Assembly: GCF_000714815.1 (NCBI RefSeq)
Contig: NZ_JMIH01000022.1
Coordinates: 1 to 64,000 of the forward strand
DNA length: 64,000 nucleotides
Origin: Anditalea andensis
GTDB taxonomy: Bacteria; Bacteroidota; Bacteroidia; Cytophagales; Cyclobacteriaceae
Reading direction: 5' to 3'
A program made the translations under genes and the position numbers. Within the stretch, counting starts at the first letter, position 1. Each line of letters starts with the position of its first letter. This document shows positions 1-9,147 of this stretch, in pieces. The notes beneath the pieces are model-generated. The model made no database searches. It was not told where the DNA came from and saw only the letters and a list, made by a program, of their open reading frames with translations.

Positions 1-22
1 CCTCCCTTTTTATTGAAGTAAA

Positions 23-2455
23 TTATTGTCTATTCTTGACGTATTTTTCCAGCCACTCATGTTGTTCATGAAGGGTATGGAGTATGGATTCCAGAGCAGC
101 ATATCCATGGCTTTCGTGGGGTAGGAATACCAGTCTGGCCGTGGCGCCGTGTCCTTTTAATGCATTGTAATATCTATCACTTTGAATGGGGAATGTACCA
201 GAGTTATTATCTGCCTCTCCATGGATCAGCAGAATAGGTGTCTTTACTTTATGTGCATTCATAAAAGGAGACATGATATTATATACCTCTGGAGCTTCCC
301 AATACGTCCTTTGTTCATATTGAAAACCAAATGGGGTTAATGTTCTGTTATAGGCCCCACTTCTGGCTATCCCTGCGGCAAATAAATCAGAATGTGATAG
401 TAAGTTGGCTGTCATAAACGCTCCATAAGAGTGGCCTCCTACTGCGATCCTGTTTCTATCACCGATCCCTCTTTCTACAATATAGTCTATCGCGGCTTCG
501 GCGTTGGCTACCAGTTGCTCTACAAATTGATCATTTGGTTCTTCCTCTCCTTCACCTACTATAGGCATTTCGGTACGGTCCATGATGGCATATCCCTGAG
601 TGACCCAGTAGAGGGGAGAACCCCAGTTTAACCTGGTAAATTCATATTTGGAACCCCTTACCTGTGCAGCAGTTTCAGTAGATTTATATTCACGGGGATA
701 AGCCCACATCACCACAGGAAGAGGTTCATCACTTGCTGGATCAAATCCTTCTGGTGTATATATAGTGGCGGATAGGTTTAAGCCGTCTTTTCGGGTATAG
801 GTTACCAGTTCTTTGTTTATATTTTTAATGGATTCATATGGGTGCTCAAATTCAGTAATCTGAATAGGTGCTATTCTTTTACGGGTATTTACCCTCCAGT
901 AGTTCGGCTGCTCATCCGTACTTTCCTTAAGGGTGATAAATTCTGAGGCATCATCTGACAGTACCTTAGCTACTCGCTCGTAATAGGGGGCTTGGCTTCT
1001 CCATAGGATGTTTTCTGTTTTGCTTTTTACATCAAAACTGGCCAAATATGGCATACTCCCTTCTGGAGAACCTCCCTCACTGGTCATAAAAATCTGGTTT
1101 CCTTTACGGATTACTACAGATTTGCCATACTGGTTTTTCTTGAATACAGGGCTTCCCGGATCGTTGTATATATCGTCATACGATCTTTCTACTATTATAT
1201 TTCCTTTTTCTCCTGGTCTGGAAGGATTAATAACCGTCCTTTTTTCCTGTCTGGAAGCAAACCATCTTTCGTTAAGTATAGCAAAACTATCATCCGACCA
1301 GTTCACACCGCTGTAACGCAATGAAGTGGATCCTAATTTTTGTTTATCACCATTAAATGGGGCATTGAGGTAATAGATGATGTCTCTTTCTTCAACCTCT
1401 TTTTTGGGATCTCCACCATCCTGAGCTTCAGCCCAATAAAGAGTAGCAGGCTTATCGGCCCTCCAATTAATAGATCTTGGACCTGTTACTGTAGCATCAA
1501 AGCCTGTGGGCCTAACTTCATCCAAAGGTATTTCTGCAAATGTTTTAATTTTCTTACCCTCTATATCCAAAATTTCCACGTCATATGGAAACCTGGATGC
1601 AGGAACTAAATAAGAGAAAGGTTTTTTTATTTTTTCCACTAGCAAAAATTTTCCGTCAGGCGATATATCCACTGATTTGATCATACCGGGTTCCCCAATG
1701 ATATCATGGCTTCCATCCAAACTAACGATCATAAGCTGACTGTCCATGAAATAGGCAAACTGTTCTTCCTCATATGGATTGGTGAGAAGGTCCTGATACG
1801 TTCTGGAGGGGGCTGCATCACCCATAGTTTCTTGAATATTAGGGCCTTTTGGAGCTTTTGGAGCTTCCGGTTTTGATCCTCTTTCAGGATTTACTGCTTT
1901 AATTAGAATTCTATTATCCGGTAGCCATTCCAGCGATGTTCCATAAACCTGGTTTAGAATATCCTCAGTCAGTCTTCTGGCTTGACCTGTCCGAATGTCT
2001 GCTAACCAAAGACTAATACCGGCATCTGATGTATGGGTAAAAGCTAAATATTGTTCATCTTCAGATAGTGTCATACTTCCCAGCTTAGGATTTTCAGGCA
2101 ATCCGTGGATGTCTATCACCTCACCTGACTGGAGACTTTTGATTTTAATTTTTTCTATACTTCCAGAGCGGCTAGGGCCATTGGTAGCGGGATTGATTCT
2201 TATGCCGGCTATGCGAAGTTCTTCTTGGGCTAAGTCCTCAATCGACCCGTGTCCTGACCTTACCATCATGAGCATGAAATCACCTCTATTACTGAAACTT
2301 ACTATAGGGGTAATAGGCGCATTGACCAGTTCCTCAATTTGACTCGGAGGCTTTTGGTATGTATTATCCTGCGCTACGGCCAGGATGTTACAGGCAAATA
2401 ATCCTGCCAGTAAGATTAAGCTGTGAATTTTTAATTTTTTTAGACCTTTCGACAT
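23..2455 (-). CDS. S9 family (prolyl oligopeptidase-type) secreted serine peptidase
   Basis: An 810-residue protein that probably hydrolyses peptides in the periplasm or outside the cell. The N-terminus is a signal peptide (basic start, a LILLAGLFACNIL core, AVAQ cut region). The middle is a long beta-propeller-like region with WD-type strands. The C-terminal 250 residues form an alpha/beta hydrolase with the nucleophile motif GGHSYGAF near residue 675, a likely Asp in HGEADNNSG near 747 and the His in HESHGY near 782, so the triad is complete. The overall build resembles the glutamyl endopeptidase branch of S9. There is no type IX C-terminal sorting domain: the protein ends in a helix, EWLEKYVKNRQ. 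It is read alone on the minus strand; the next gene upstream ends in its own terminator. Substrate specificity cannot be read from the sequence. Confidence 0.9.
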   Translation of the reverse strand: MSKGLKKLKIHSLILLAGLFACNILAVAQDNTYQKPPSQIEELVNAPITPIVSFSNRGDFMLMMVRSGHGSIEDLAQEELRIAGIRINPATNGPSRSGSIEKIKIKSLQSGEVIDIHGLPENPKLGSMTLSEDEQYLAFTHTSDAGISLWLADIRTGQARRLTEDILNQVYGTSLEWLPDNRILIKAVNPERGSKPEAPKAPKGPNIQETMGDAAPSRTYQDLLTNPYEEEQFAYFMDSQLMIVSLDGSHDIIGEPGMIKSVDISPDGKFLLVEKIKKPFSYLVPASRFPYDVEILDIEGKKIKTFAEIPLDEVRPTGFDATVTGPRSINWRADKPATLYWAEAQDGGDPKKEVEERDIIYYLNAPFNGDKQKLGSTSLRYSGVNWSDDSFAILNERWFASRQEKRTVINPSRPGEKGNIIVERSYDDIYNDPGSPVFKKNQYGKSVVIRKGNQIFMTSEGGSPEGSMPYLASFDVKSKTENILWRSQAPYYERVAKVLSDDASEFITLKESTDEQPNYWRVNTRKRIAPIQITEFEHPYESIKNINKELVTYTRKDGLNLSATIYTPEGFDPASDEPLPVVMWAYPREYKSTETAAQVRGSKYEFTRLNWGSPLYWVTQGYAIMDRTEMPIVGEGEEEPNDQFVEQLVANAEAAIDYIVERGIGDRNRIAVGGHSYGAFMTANLLSHSDLFAAGIARSGAYNRTLTPFGFQYEQRTYWEAPEVYNIMSPFMNAHKVKTPILLIHGEADNNSGTFPIQSDRYYNALKGHGATARLVFLPHESHGYAALESILHTLHEQHEWLEKYVKNRQ

Positions 2456-2560
2456 AGGGTAAATTTTTTATCAGGTCTTAATTTACTATTTTATTTTGAA
2501 CAGTGACTTTTTATTTATTTTTTGGTTTGTGGATTGTATAAGTGGTAAATGATGAGCATA

Positions 2561-2593
2561 AAAAAAACCGGTTGCAGGTAAGGCAACCGGTTT
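2561..2593 (-). terminator. Rho-independent terminator of the GldJ-like gene
   Basis: An 11-bp perfect stem (AAACCGGTTGC / GCAACCGGTTT) with a 7-base loop is followed, in minus-strand sense, by a run of seven U. It lies just past the stop of the GldJ-like gene at 2617. Confidence 0.85.
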
Positions 2594-2616
2594 ATAAAAG
2601 ATTTTATTTTTAAATG

Positions 2617-3831
2617 TTATTTGTCTTTAGCTCCTACCGAAATCATGGCGCACCTGAAACCGATATGGTTGGTGGCTGAATCCTGGTGCATAAATCGTCT
2701 GGTCCCAGGAGATAACCAGTATGCTACGTCTCTCCATGATCCTCCTTTGTATACTCTAAAATTATCATCTATCAAAGTAGTTCCATAGGTACCTTCCTCA
2801 TCATAAACACCGTCCCTTCTAAGGGGGTTTAGATCATCAAAGTCTTGATAGGAAAGTGGGCGGTACACATCTTGAACCCATTCGTTCATATTTCCCGCCA
2901 TATTGTATAGGCCAAAATCATTTGGTGGAAAGTCATAAACGTTGGCAGGAATAATATCTCCATCATTGGTCATTCCACCGGCTATACCTGCGTAATCTCC
3001 CCTGCCTCTTTTAAAGTTGGCTAAGAAATCCCCCTGTTTTCTTTTTCTTTTTACATTATATGGATTTCGAAGACCTCTTCCGTCCCATGGGTATATCCTG
3101 CCGTTTTCTTGGTTTTCATCTAAATACTGGGTACCTATCATGGCTTTGGCGGCATATTCCCATTCTGCTTCATTAGGAAGCCTGTACTGTGGCAATACTA
3201 CTCCTCTTTCGATAAGCTGGTTTCTAGTAAGGGTAGTGTCAACTTTGTTTCTTTCCTGCATGATTTCATTAACCCTTTCCGTTCTCCACAATCCATATGT
3301 ATTGGCCTGGCTCCAACTTACCCCAGCCACAGGGTAGAAATTAAACCCTGGATGTCTGAAATAATAGGTGGAATACACATCATTATATGACATTGCTCCT
3401 GCCCAGACATTTTCGTTTGGTTCAAGTCTCAGCAGGGAATCTGCGCTCACTTTTTTGCGCATGTCAAAGAGAAATTCTTTGTAGTCCACATTCGTCACTT
3501 CTGTTTCATCCATGTAAAAGGATGCAATGGTCACTGTTCTTTCTGCATTGTCACGGAATGCCATGATATCCTGCTCCTGAGACCCTATAACTGCTCTGCC
3601 ACCCTGAACATATTTTAACCTGGGGCCTACAACTTCCTGTGATAGTCTTACTACTCTAAACTGCGTGGTATCTCTATCATTAAAGCTAAAGGCAGCACCA
3701 GTGGATGCACTGACTCTTCCCGGATTTCCTGCTGTTCTTCTACCATCCCTGCTGCACGAAGAAAATACCGTGGCTGAAGCCAGGGCAATGACAGTCAATA
3801 TCAAACCTAAATTTCTGTTTCCAAATATCAT
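2617..3831 (-). CDS. gldJ: GldJ-like lipoprotein with FGE-sulfatase (SUMF1) fold
   Basis: A 404-residue lipoprotein. The signal peptide ends in a lipobox FSSC with the acylated Cys near residue 26. From about residue 70 to the end it is a formylglycine-generating-enzyme fold: YVQGGRAVIGS, FYMDETEVTN, RLPNEAEWEYAA, NMAGNMNEWVQD, VYKGGSWRD and a final GFRCA. The pair MDETEVTN and the stretch RHPGFNFYPVAGVSW followed by WRTERVNE match the GldJ/GldK lipoproteins of the gliding and type IX secretion apparatus, GldJ more than GldK. The two active-site cysteines of true FGE, expected between the GGSWRD and GFRCA motifs, are missing, so the role is structural rather than catalytic, as for known GldJ. 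It is shorter than flavobacterial GldJ (about 560 residues). No other gld or por gene is nearby. The family assignment is firm, the exact J/K choice less so. Confidence 0.75.
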   Translation of the reverse strand: MIFGNRNLGLILTVIALASATVFSSCSRDGRRTAGNPGRVSASTGAAFSFNDRDTTQFRVVRLSQEVVGPRLKYVQGGRAVIGSQEQDIMAFRDNAERTVTIASFYMDETEVTNVDYKEFLFDMRKKVSADSLLRLEPNENVWAGAMSYNDVYSTYYFRHPGFNFYPVAGVSWSQANTYGLWRTERVNEIMQERNKVDTTLTRNQLIERGVVLPQYRLPNEAEWEYAAKAMIGTQYLDENQENGRIYPWDGRGLRNPYNVKRKRKQGDFLANFKRGRGDYAGIAGGMTNDGDIIPANVYDFPPNDFGLYNMAGNMNEWVQDVYRPLSYQDFDDLNPLRRDGVYDEEGTYGTTLIDDNFRVYKGGSWRDVAYWLSPGTRRFMHQDSATNHIGFRCAMISVGAKDK

Positions 3832-4008
3832 CTGACAATAATTTTTTGCCTATTTTAAAGTGCTAATATATAATCAATATAAACTTATCACAACTTAAAT
3901 ATTTTTAGTCCTATCTATAACATGGCATCATTTGAATAATTGTTGTAGATATGACATAATTTACATCCATAATGACAAAATTATACTGATAAAAATTTTA
4001 AATTTTTT

Positions 4009-7000
4009 TTACCTTAACATATCCTGAAGCCATTTAATCCCTTTAGCCACCGTAGTTACTGCACTGATAGTAAGTAACAAACGGTTTTTGTGTTCTTTTA
4101 TTTTACAGTGCTTGGGCTGAGTTTGAATAAAAGCTAATATCTTACCAAAAACGGGGGATTTAAAATATACTTCATTGTTTGAAGGCACAAAGTAGCACTT
4201 CATTTGCCCATTTTTCAGTGCCAGTTTCTCAAACCCCAATTTTTCTGCCAGCCACCTTAATCTTACTGTATCAAATAATGTAATGACTTCCGGTGGTATT
4301 TTTCCGAATCTGTCCTCTACTGATAAATGGAATTTTTCAAGCTCCTCTTCTGAACCAATACTGTCGAGTTTGGAATATAGGCTTAGCCTTTCCGAAATAT
4401 TGGATACATAGGATTCAGGTATCAGTAATTCCATATCCGTTTCTATGACACAGTCCTGAACCAATACTTGCACTTTTTCTTTCAGATCGGTTTCAAACAG
4501 TTCAGCAAATTCTGTTTCCTTAAGTTCTCTGACTGCTTCGTCTAAGATTTTATGATACATTTCAAATCCGATGTCAGTAATAAATCCACTTTGCTCAGCG
4601 CCTAGTAGGTTTCCTGCACCTCGAATGTCAAGGTCACGCATGGCCACTTTAAATCCATCTCCTAGGTCTGAAAACTCCTCCAGGGTCTGTAATCTTTTTC
4701 TGGCTTCAGGAGTAAGTCCTGATGTGGGAGTGGTAAGAAGGTAACAAAACGCTTTTTTATTGCTTCTTCCTACTCTTCCTCTCATCTGATGAAGGTCACT
4801 TAGACCAAACATATGTGCCCTGTTGATAATGATAGTATTCGCATTTGGTATATCAAGGCCTGATTCTATAATATTAGTAGATACAAGGACATCATATTCA
4901 CCATCTATAAAATCTACCATGACTTTTTCAAGCTTTTTTCCATCCATCTGGCCATGGGCACCTATTACCCTGGCTTCAGGTACTAGTCTTAGAATGATGT
5001 TAGCTATACTTTCTATTTCTCCTACTCGGTTATGTACAAAGAAAACCTGTCCTCCTCTCCTGATTTCATAAGCTACTGCATCTCGAATGACCTCTTCCTG
5101 AAAGGTATGGATTTCTGTGGTCACTGGCTGCCTGTTAGGCGGCGGGGTAGCGATGACGGATAGGTCTCTGGCTCCCATTAGAGAAAAATGAAGGGTCCTA
5201 GGTATGGGAGTGGCGGTAAGGGTAAGCACATCTACATTTACCCTCATTTCTTTAAGCTGGTCTTTCACTTTTACACCGAACTTTTGTTCTTCATCTATTA
5301 CCAATAAGCCCAAGTCCCTAAACTTAATATCTTTATTTACTATGCGGTGTGTACCCACCAAGATATCTATTTCGCCCGAGCTGACTTGTTTGGTGATTTC
5401 CTTGATCTCCTTTGAAGTCCGGAACCTGTTTATGTAATCTACTTTAACTGGAAAATCTTTTAATCTTTCGCTAAAAGTCTGGTAATGCTGCATGGCCAAT
5501 ATGGTAGTAGGTACAAGAATGGCTACTTGCTTTCTATCGTTCACTGCTTTAAAAGCTGCGCGGACGGCTATTTCTGTTTTACCAAAGCCTACATCTCCGC
5601 ATACCAACCTGTCCATCGGGTAAGGTTTTTCCATATCTGATTTTACATCGCCCGTAGCTACCGCCTGATCAGGAGTGTCTTCATATATAAATGAGCTCTC
5701 CAACTCTACCTGTAATACACTATCATGGCTAAATTGGGTCCCTGGAGCATTTTTTCTTTTTGCATAAAGTGCTATCAGGTCTTTTGCTATGTCCTTTACC
5801 TTACTCTTTACCTTTCTTTTCTTATTCTCCCATTCTGGACTCCCTAGTTTGGACATAGCTGGTAATGTACCCTCCTGGCCAGAAAATTTGGAAATTTTAT
5901 GAAGTGAATGGATATTTACATAAAGCAGGTCATCATCTCTGAATATCAATCTTACTGCTTCTTGAAAGTTTCCGTTGACATCTATTTTTTCCAGCCCAGC
6001 AAATCTCCCTATCCCATAGTCCACATGCACTATAAAATCGCCGGGATGTAGCGATTTTATTTCTTTTAAAGTAAGGGCTTTGGATTTGCTAGCTTTGGCT
6101 TTAGTCTTATATCTGTGGAACCTATCAAAAATTTGATGGTCAGTATAGCAGGCTATTTTTTGATTTTTATCTATAAAACCCTCTCTCATAGCTAGTGAAA
6201 GGGTGTTAATTTTGAGTGTAGGATCCTGCTCTTCAAAGATACTCAGCAAACGGTCCATTTGTTTTTCACTTTCAGAACAGATGATGTTCATATATCCTTC
6301 TTGGGCATTCGAAGAAAGGTTATCGACCAGCAAAGCAAAATTTTTATTAAAAGAAGGCTGTGGGTTAATATTAAATTGAAAACTTTTATAGGGATCTAAG
6401 TAATATTTGTTGCCAAATTCAATTTTATTAAACCGCTGTAAACTTTTTTGGAAGCTGACAGCATTATCAAATAAATTTTCTGGTTGAGTTAAAAGTTTAC
6501 TTGAGGCACTGTTATGTGACAGAACGTCAAACTTATCCGAAGCTTTTTGATAGGCCATATCGAGTATGTCCAAATTCTGCTGGTAGTCTTTCATCCAAAT
6601 GGTAGTATCCTCAGGCAAAAATTCCAGAAATGATTGCCTTACTTCCTGAAGTAATCTTGTCTGTATGTTAGGGATAATGTTTATTTTTTCTATGGGGGCT
6701 ATGGAAAGCTGGCTCTCTGGATCAAAAGTCCTAATACTTTCTATCTCTCTTCCGAATAGTTCGAGCCGGAATGGGTTCTCATTGGCAAAGGAAAAGATAT
6801 CAATGATGCCTCCCCTTATAGCAAACTGGCCTGGCTCATAGACGAAATCACTTTTTTCAAAATCATAAGTAGATAATAGTTCAGCGATAAATTCTACATC
6901 TACTTTTTCTCCTACAGTCGCGGTAAAGGTATTTTCTTTCAGGGCTCTTTTATTGATGACTTTTTCATAAAGTGCTTCAGGATAGGTGATGATGATCTGT

Positions 7001-7359
7001 CCTTTATTATTTTTGGCCAGTATATTATTTAAAATCTCAGCACGCATGAGGACGTTTGCATTTTCAACTTCATCATATTGATAGGGCCGCTTAAAAGATG
7101 AAGGAAATATAAGAGGCTCCTTATAGTCGATCAATGCATCCAGATCTCCTGCAAAATAGGCAGCTTCTTCTTTGTCATGAGCTATGATAAGATGGTGTCC
7201 CGGTAGTGTTTTATCCAAGGAGGCAATGATAACCATATCCATGCTTCCTGAAAGACCTTTTATATGAAAAGTTTTTTGTTGAGTGGAGTTGATTTCAGCA
7301 CCGATGGTTTTAATGAGGGGATCAAGCTGATATAGGGTCAAAAAAGCTTTTTTTTCCAA
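4009..7359 (-). CDS. mfd: Transcription-repair coupling factor Mfd
   Basis: A 1116-residue superfamily 2 translocase that pushes stalled RNA polymerase off damaged DNA and recruits UvrA. Order of domains: a UvrB-like N-terminal half; the RNA-polymerase-interacting CarD-like domain around residues 440-500 (LHPGDFIVHVDYGIGRFAGL); the RecG-like helicase with Walker A GDVGFGKTE near 586, DEEQKFG near 688 and LTATPIPRTL; the second helicase lobe with RGRVGRSNKKAFCYLL; and a C-terminal TRCF domain near 960-1060. Length and motif order are complete. A -7-type promoter element lies about 50 bases upstream, divergent from the oxidase-subunit gene at 7505. Confidence 0.97.
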   Translation of the reverse strand: MEKKAFLTLYQLDPLIKTIGAEINSTQQKTFHIKGLSGSMDMVIIASLDKTLPGHHLIIAHDKEEAAYFAGDLDALIDYKEPLIFPSSFKRPYQYDEVENANVLMRAEILNNILAKNNKGQIIITYPEALYEKVINKRALKENTFTATVGEKVDVEFIAELLSTYDFEKSDFVYEPGQFAIRGGIIDIFSFANENPFRLELFGREIESIRTFDPESQLSIAPIEKINIIPNIQTRLLQEVRQSFLEFLPEDTTIWMKDYQQNLDILDMAYQKASDKFDVLSHNSASSKLLTQPENLFDNAVSFQKSLQRFNKIEFGNKYYLDPYKSFQFNINPQPSFNKNFALLVDNLSSNAQEGYMNIICSESEKQMDRLLSIFEEQDPTLKINTLSLAMREGFIDKNQKIACYTDHQIFDRFHRYKTKAKASKSKALTLKEIKSLHPGDFIVHVDYGIGRFAGLEKIDVNGNFQEAVRLIFRDDDLLYVNIHSLHKISKFSGQEGTLPAMSKLGSPEWENKKRKVKSKVKDIAKDLIALYAKRKNAPGTQFSHDSVLQVELESSFIYEDTPDQAVATGDVKSDMEKPYPMDRLVCGDVGFGKTEIAVRAAFKAVNDRKQVAILVPTTILAMQHYQTFSERLKDFPVKVDYINRFRTSKEIKEITKQVSSGEIDILVGTHRIVNKDIKFRDLGLLVIDEEQKFGVKVKDQLKEMRVNVDVLTLTATPIPRTLHFSLMGARDLSVIATPPPNRQPVTTEIHTFQEEVIRDAVAYEIRRGGQVFFVHNRVGEIESIANIILRLVPEARVIGAHGQMDGKKLEKVMVDFIDGEYDVLVSTNIIESGLDIPNANTIIINRAHMFGLSDLHQMRGRVGRSNKKAFCYLLTTPTSGLTPEARKRLQTLEEFSDLGDGFKVAMRDLDIRGAGNLLGAEQSGFITDIGFEMYHKILDEAVRELKETEFAELFETDLKEKVQVLVQDCVIETDMELLIPESYVSNISERLSLYSKLDSIGSEEELEKFHLSVEDRFGKIPPEVITLFDTVRLRWLAEKLGFEKLALKNGQMKCYFVPSNNEVYFKSPVFGKILAFIQTQPKHCKIKEHKNRLLLTISAVTTVAKGIKWLQDMLR

Positions 7360-7410
7360 AATAGGGGTTGATTTTTTATTTTTGATTGAAGGCTTTGGCT
7401 ATAATAACCG

Positions 7411-7418
7411 CAAAGATA
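7411..7418 (-). promoter_or_regulatory. Candidate Bacteroidota -7 element for mfd
   Basis: Minus-strand TATCTTTG fits the TAnnTTTG consensus exactly and would start transcription about 45 bases before the mfd ATG. No clear TTTG is present at -33. Confidence 0.4.
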
Positions 7419-7504
7419 CAAAAAGGATTTTTAAGTCTCTGCGGAACTGTTTGGTCTATAAACCTAAATGGATTTTTTTTGTTTATCACCTATCAGATAT
7501 GCTT

Positions 7505-8113
7505 ATGTCAGCTAGAAAATATTTAAGAATAATTGAAAAACTGCATCCTTATCAAACGATTATGTACTTGGGGATGTTCGGAAGCGGTTTGATTTTCTTG
7601 TTTTTGGCACTTGCATTTTTTTTTACCCACAACCCCGCCCTTATACATCTAAATGAAATAAGAATGCCGTATGCATTCTTGATCAGCTCTATAGTCATGG
7701 TGGGCAGTGGCTTTTATGTAGGCCGTCTGATACCCCTTTTTGAACAGGAAAAATTCTGGGAGGTAAGGAAAATGCTGAGCATTACGCTGATGTTAGGCCT
7801 CTTGTTTATAGTACTGCAGGTAATAGGATGGATAGAACTAGGCGATATGGGATTGCATTTTACTGGGATACCTTATAGTAGTTTTTTGTACGTTCTGACA
7901 GGTATACATATTTTTCATTTGTTGGGAGCATTGATATATGGGCTAATGATTACCTTTTATTTTAATAAAATAAAAAATGATACCGTTAAGGTTTTTTTGG
8001 TTATGATCAATCCTTTTGAAAAGATGAAGCTTAGCCTTTTTACCTTATACTGGTATTTTATGGATGGGATTTGGTTGGTTTTATTTATACTATTTTTTCT
8101 ATCTTTTAATTGA
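7505..8113 (+). CDS. Heme-copper oxidase subunit III-like membrane protein
   Basis: A protein of about 202 residues with five predicted membrane helices. It resembles the short, five-helix form of cytochrome c oxidase subunit III: the fourth and fifth helices carry SSFLYVLTGIHIFHLLGAL and TLYWYFMDGIWLVLFI, the typical HxxHLxGA and YWHFxDxxW patterns of that family. The frame is open further upstream, but the extra 40 residues are unlike the family and overlap the mfd promoter, so the start is set at the ATG reading MSARKYLR; an ATG two codons earlier is also possible. No catalytic subunit I or II gene lies nearby; the next genes are hflK and hflC. It may assemble with oxidase subunits coded elsewhere or have a separate role. 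Confidence 0.8.
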   Translation: MSARKYLRIIEKLHPYQTIMYLGMFGSGLIFLFLALAFFFTHNPALIHLNEIRMPYAFLISSIVMVGSGFYVGRLIPLFEQEKFWEVRKMLSITLMLGLLFIVLQVIGWIELGDMGLHFTGIPYSSFLYVLTGIHIFHLLGALIYGLMITFYFNKIKNDTVKVFLVMINPFEKMKLSLFTLYWYFMDGIWLVLFILFFLSFN

Positions 8114-8175
8114 TTTTATGCTTTCATAAGCTGTTTTATCCTTACCTTCCACAACTTTAAAAAATTATATTTTCT

Positions 8176-9144
8176 ATGTCAGATAAAGAATATGAGCTAA
8201 ATATTAATCCCGATTGGATTAAAAAGTACCTCATCAAAATAGTATTCGGTCTTATTTTATTTATAGGCGTATTGTCTTCTATCCGAACAGTGGGACCAGA
8301 GGAAGAAGGAGTAGTGGTCCAGATGGGAGAATTTAACCGTATAGTTCCTCCGGGATTAAACTTTATTTTGCCATTTGGTATTGAAACAATGTCCAAGATA
8401 CCAGTACAAAGGCAGTTAAAACAAGAATTTGGATTTAGGACCACAGATGCCGGACGTCAGAGCGAATATGCCAAGACAGGCTTTGGTGAGGAATCCATGA
8501 TGCTTACCGGTGATCTGAATCTTACGGATGTAGAGTGGGTAGTTCAATATAGAATCATTGATTCTTATAATTACCTTTTTAGGGTACGTAATCCTGAGAA
8601 AACGCTGAGGGATATGGCCGAGGCATCGATGAGGAAAATCGTGGGTGACAGAACGGTCAATGAAGTATTAACTGTAGGCAGACAGGAAATAGCTACCAGT
8701 GTGGAAATATTGCTGCAGGAATTATGTGATGAGTATCAGAATGGGATACGAATAGATCAGGTGGTATTACAAGATGTAAATCCCCCCGAACCGGTAAAAC
8801 CATCCTTTAACGCTGTAAACCAGGCTCAGCAAGAGCGAGAAACACTGATCAATCAGGCCGAAGCAGAATATAACAGGGTAATACCACGGGCTAGAGGAGA
8901 AGCCAGCGAAACCATTCAATTAGCTGAAGCTTTTGCGTTGAACAGGGTAAACAGGGCCAAAGGTGAGGCAGATAGATTTAATTCACTATTTGAGGCATAC
9001 CAGCTATCTCCGGAAGTTACTAAACAAAGAATTTATCTTGAGACTATGGAGAGGGTGCTTCCACGCATAGGCAATAAGGTAATCACGGATGAGAAAGGCA
9101 ATAATGTATTGCCGCTTTTAAACCTGGAAAGAAAGGATAACTAG
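8176..9144 (+). CDS. hflK: FtsH protease modulator HflK (SPFH/band 7)
   Basis: A 322-residue membrane-anchored SPFH protein. A short cytoplasmic N-terminus is followed by one membrane helix (about residues 19-38) and then the band-7 domain, opening with VGPEEEGVVVQMGEFNRIVPPGLNFILPFGIE, typical of HflK. A coiled coil rich in Glu, Ala and Arg (NQAQQERETLINQAEAEYNR) occupies about residues 210-270. HflK and HflC form a large periplasmic cage around the FtsH protease and restrain its action on membrane proteins. The stop is 3 bases before hflC, so the two are one transcription unit. The Gly-rich N-terminus of proteobacterial HflK is absent. Confidence 0.93.
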   Translation: MSDKEYELNINPDWIKKYLIKIVFGLILFIGVLSSIRTVGPEEEGVVVQMGEFNRIVPPGLNFILPFGIETMSKIPVQRQLKQEFGFRTTDAGRQSEYAKTGFGEESMMLTGDLNLTDVEWVVQYRIIDSYNYLFRVRNPEKTLRDMAEASMRKIVGDRTVNEVLTVGRQEIATSVEILLQELCDEYQNGIRIDQVVLQDVNPPEPVKPSFNAVNQAQQERETLINQAEAEYNRVIPRARGEASETIQLAEAFALNRVNRAKGEADRFNSLFEAYQLSPEVTKQRIYLETMERVLPRIGNKVITDEKGNNVLPLLNLERKDN

Positions 9145-9147
9145 ACC

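Noticed and set aside
23-2455. Type IX C-terminal sorting domain on the secreted peptidases
   Set aside because: The S9, M14 and M1 proteins all end in sequences unlike the known sorting domains, so export is by the signal peptide only as far as can be seen.
8157-8444. A 95-codon open frame on the minus strand
   Set aside because: It is the antisense shadow of the N-terminus of HflK.
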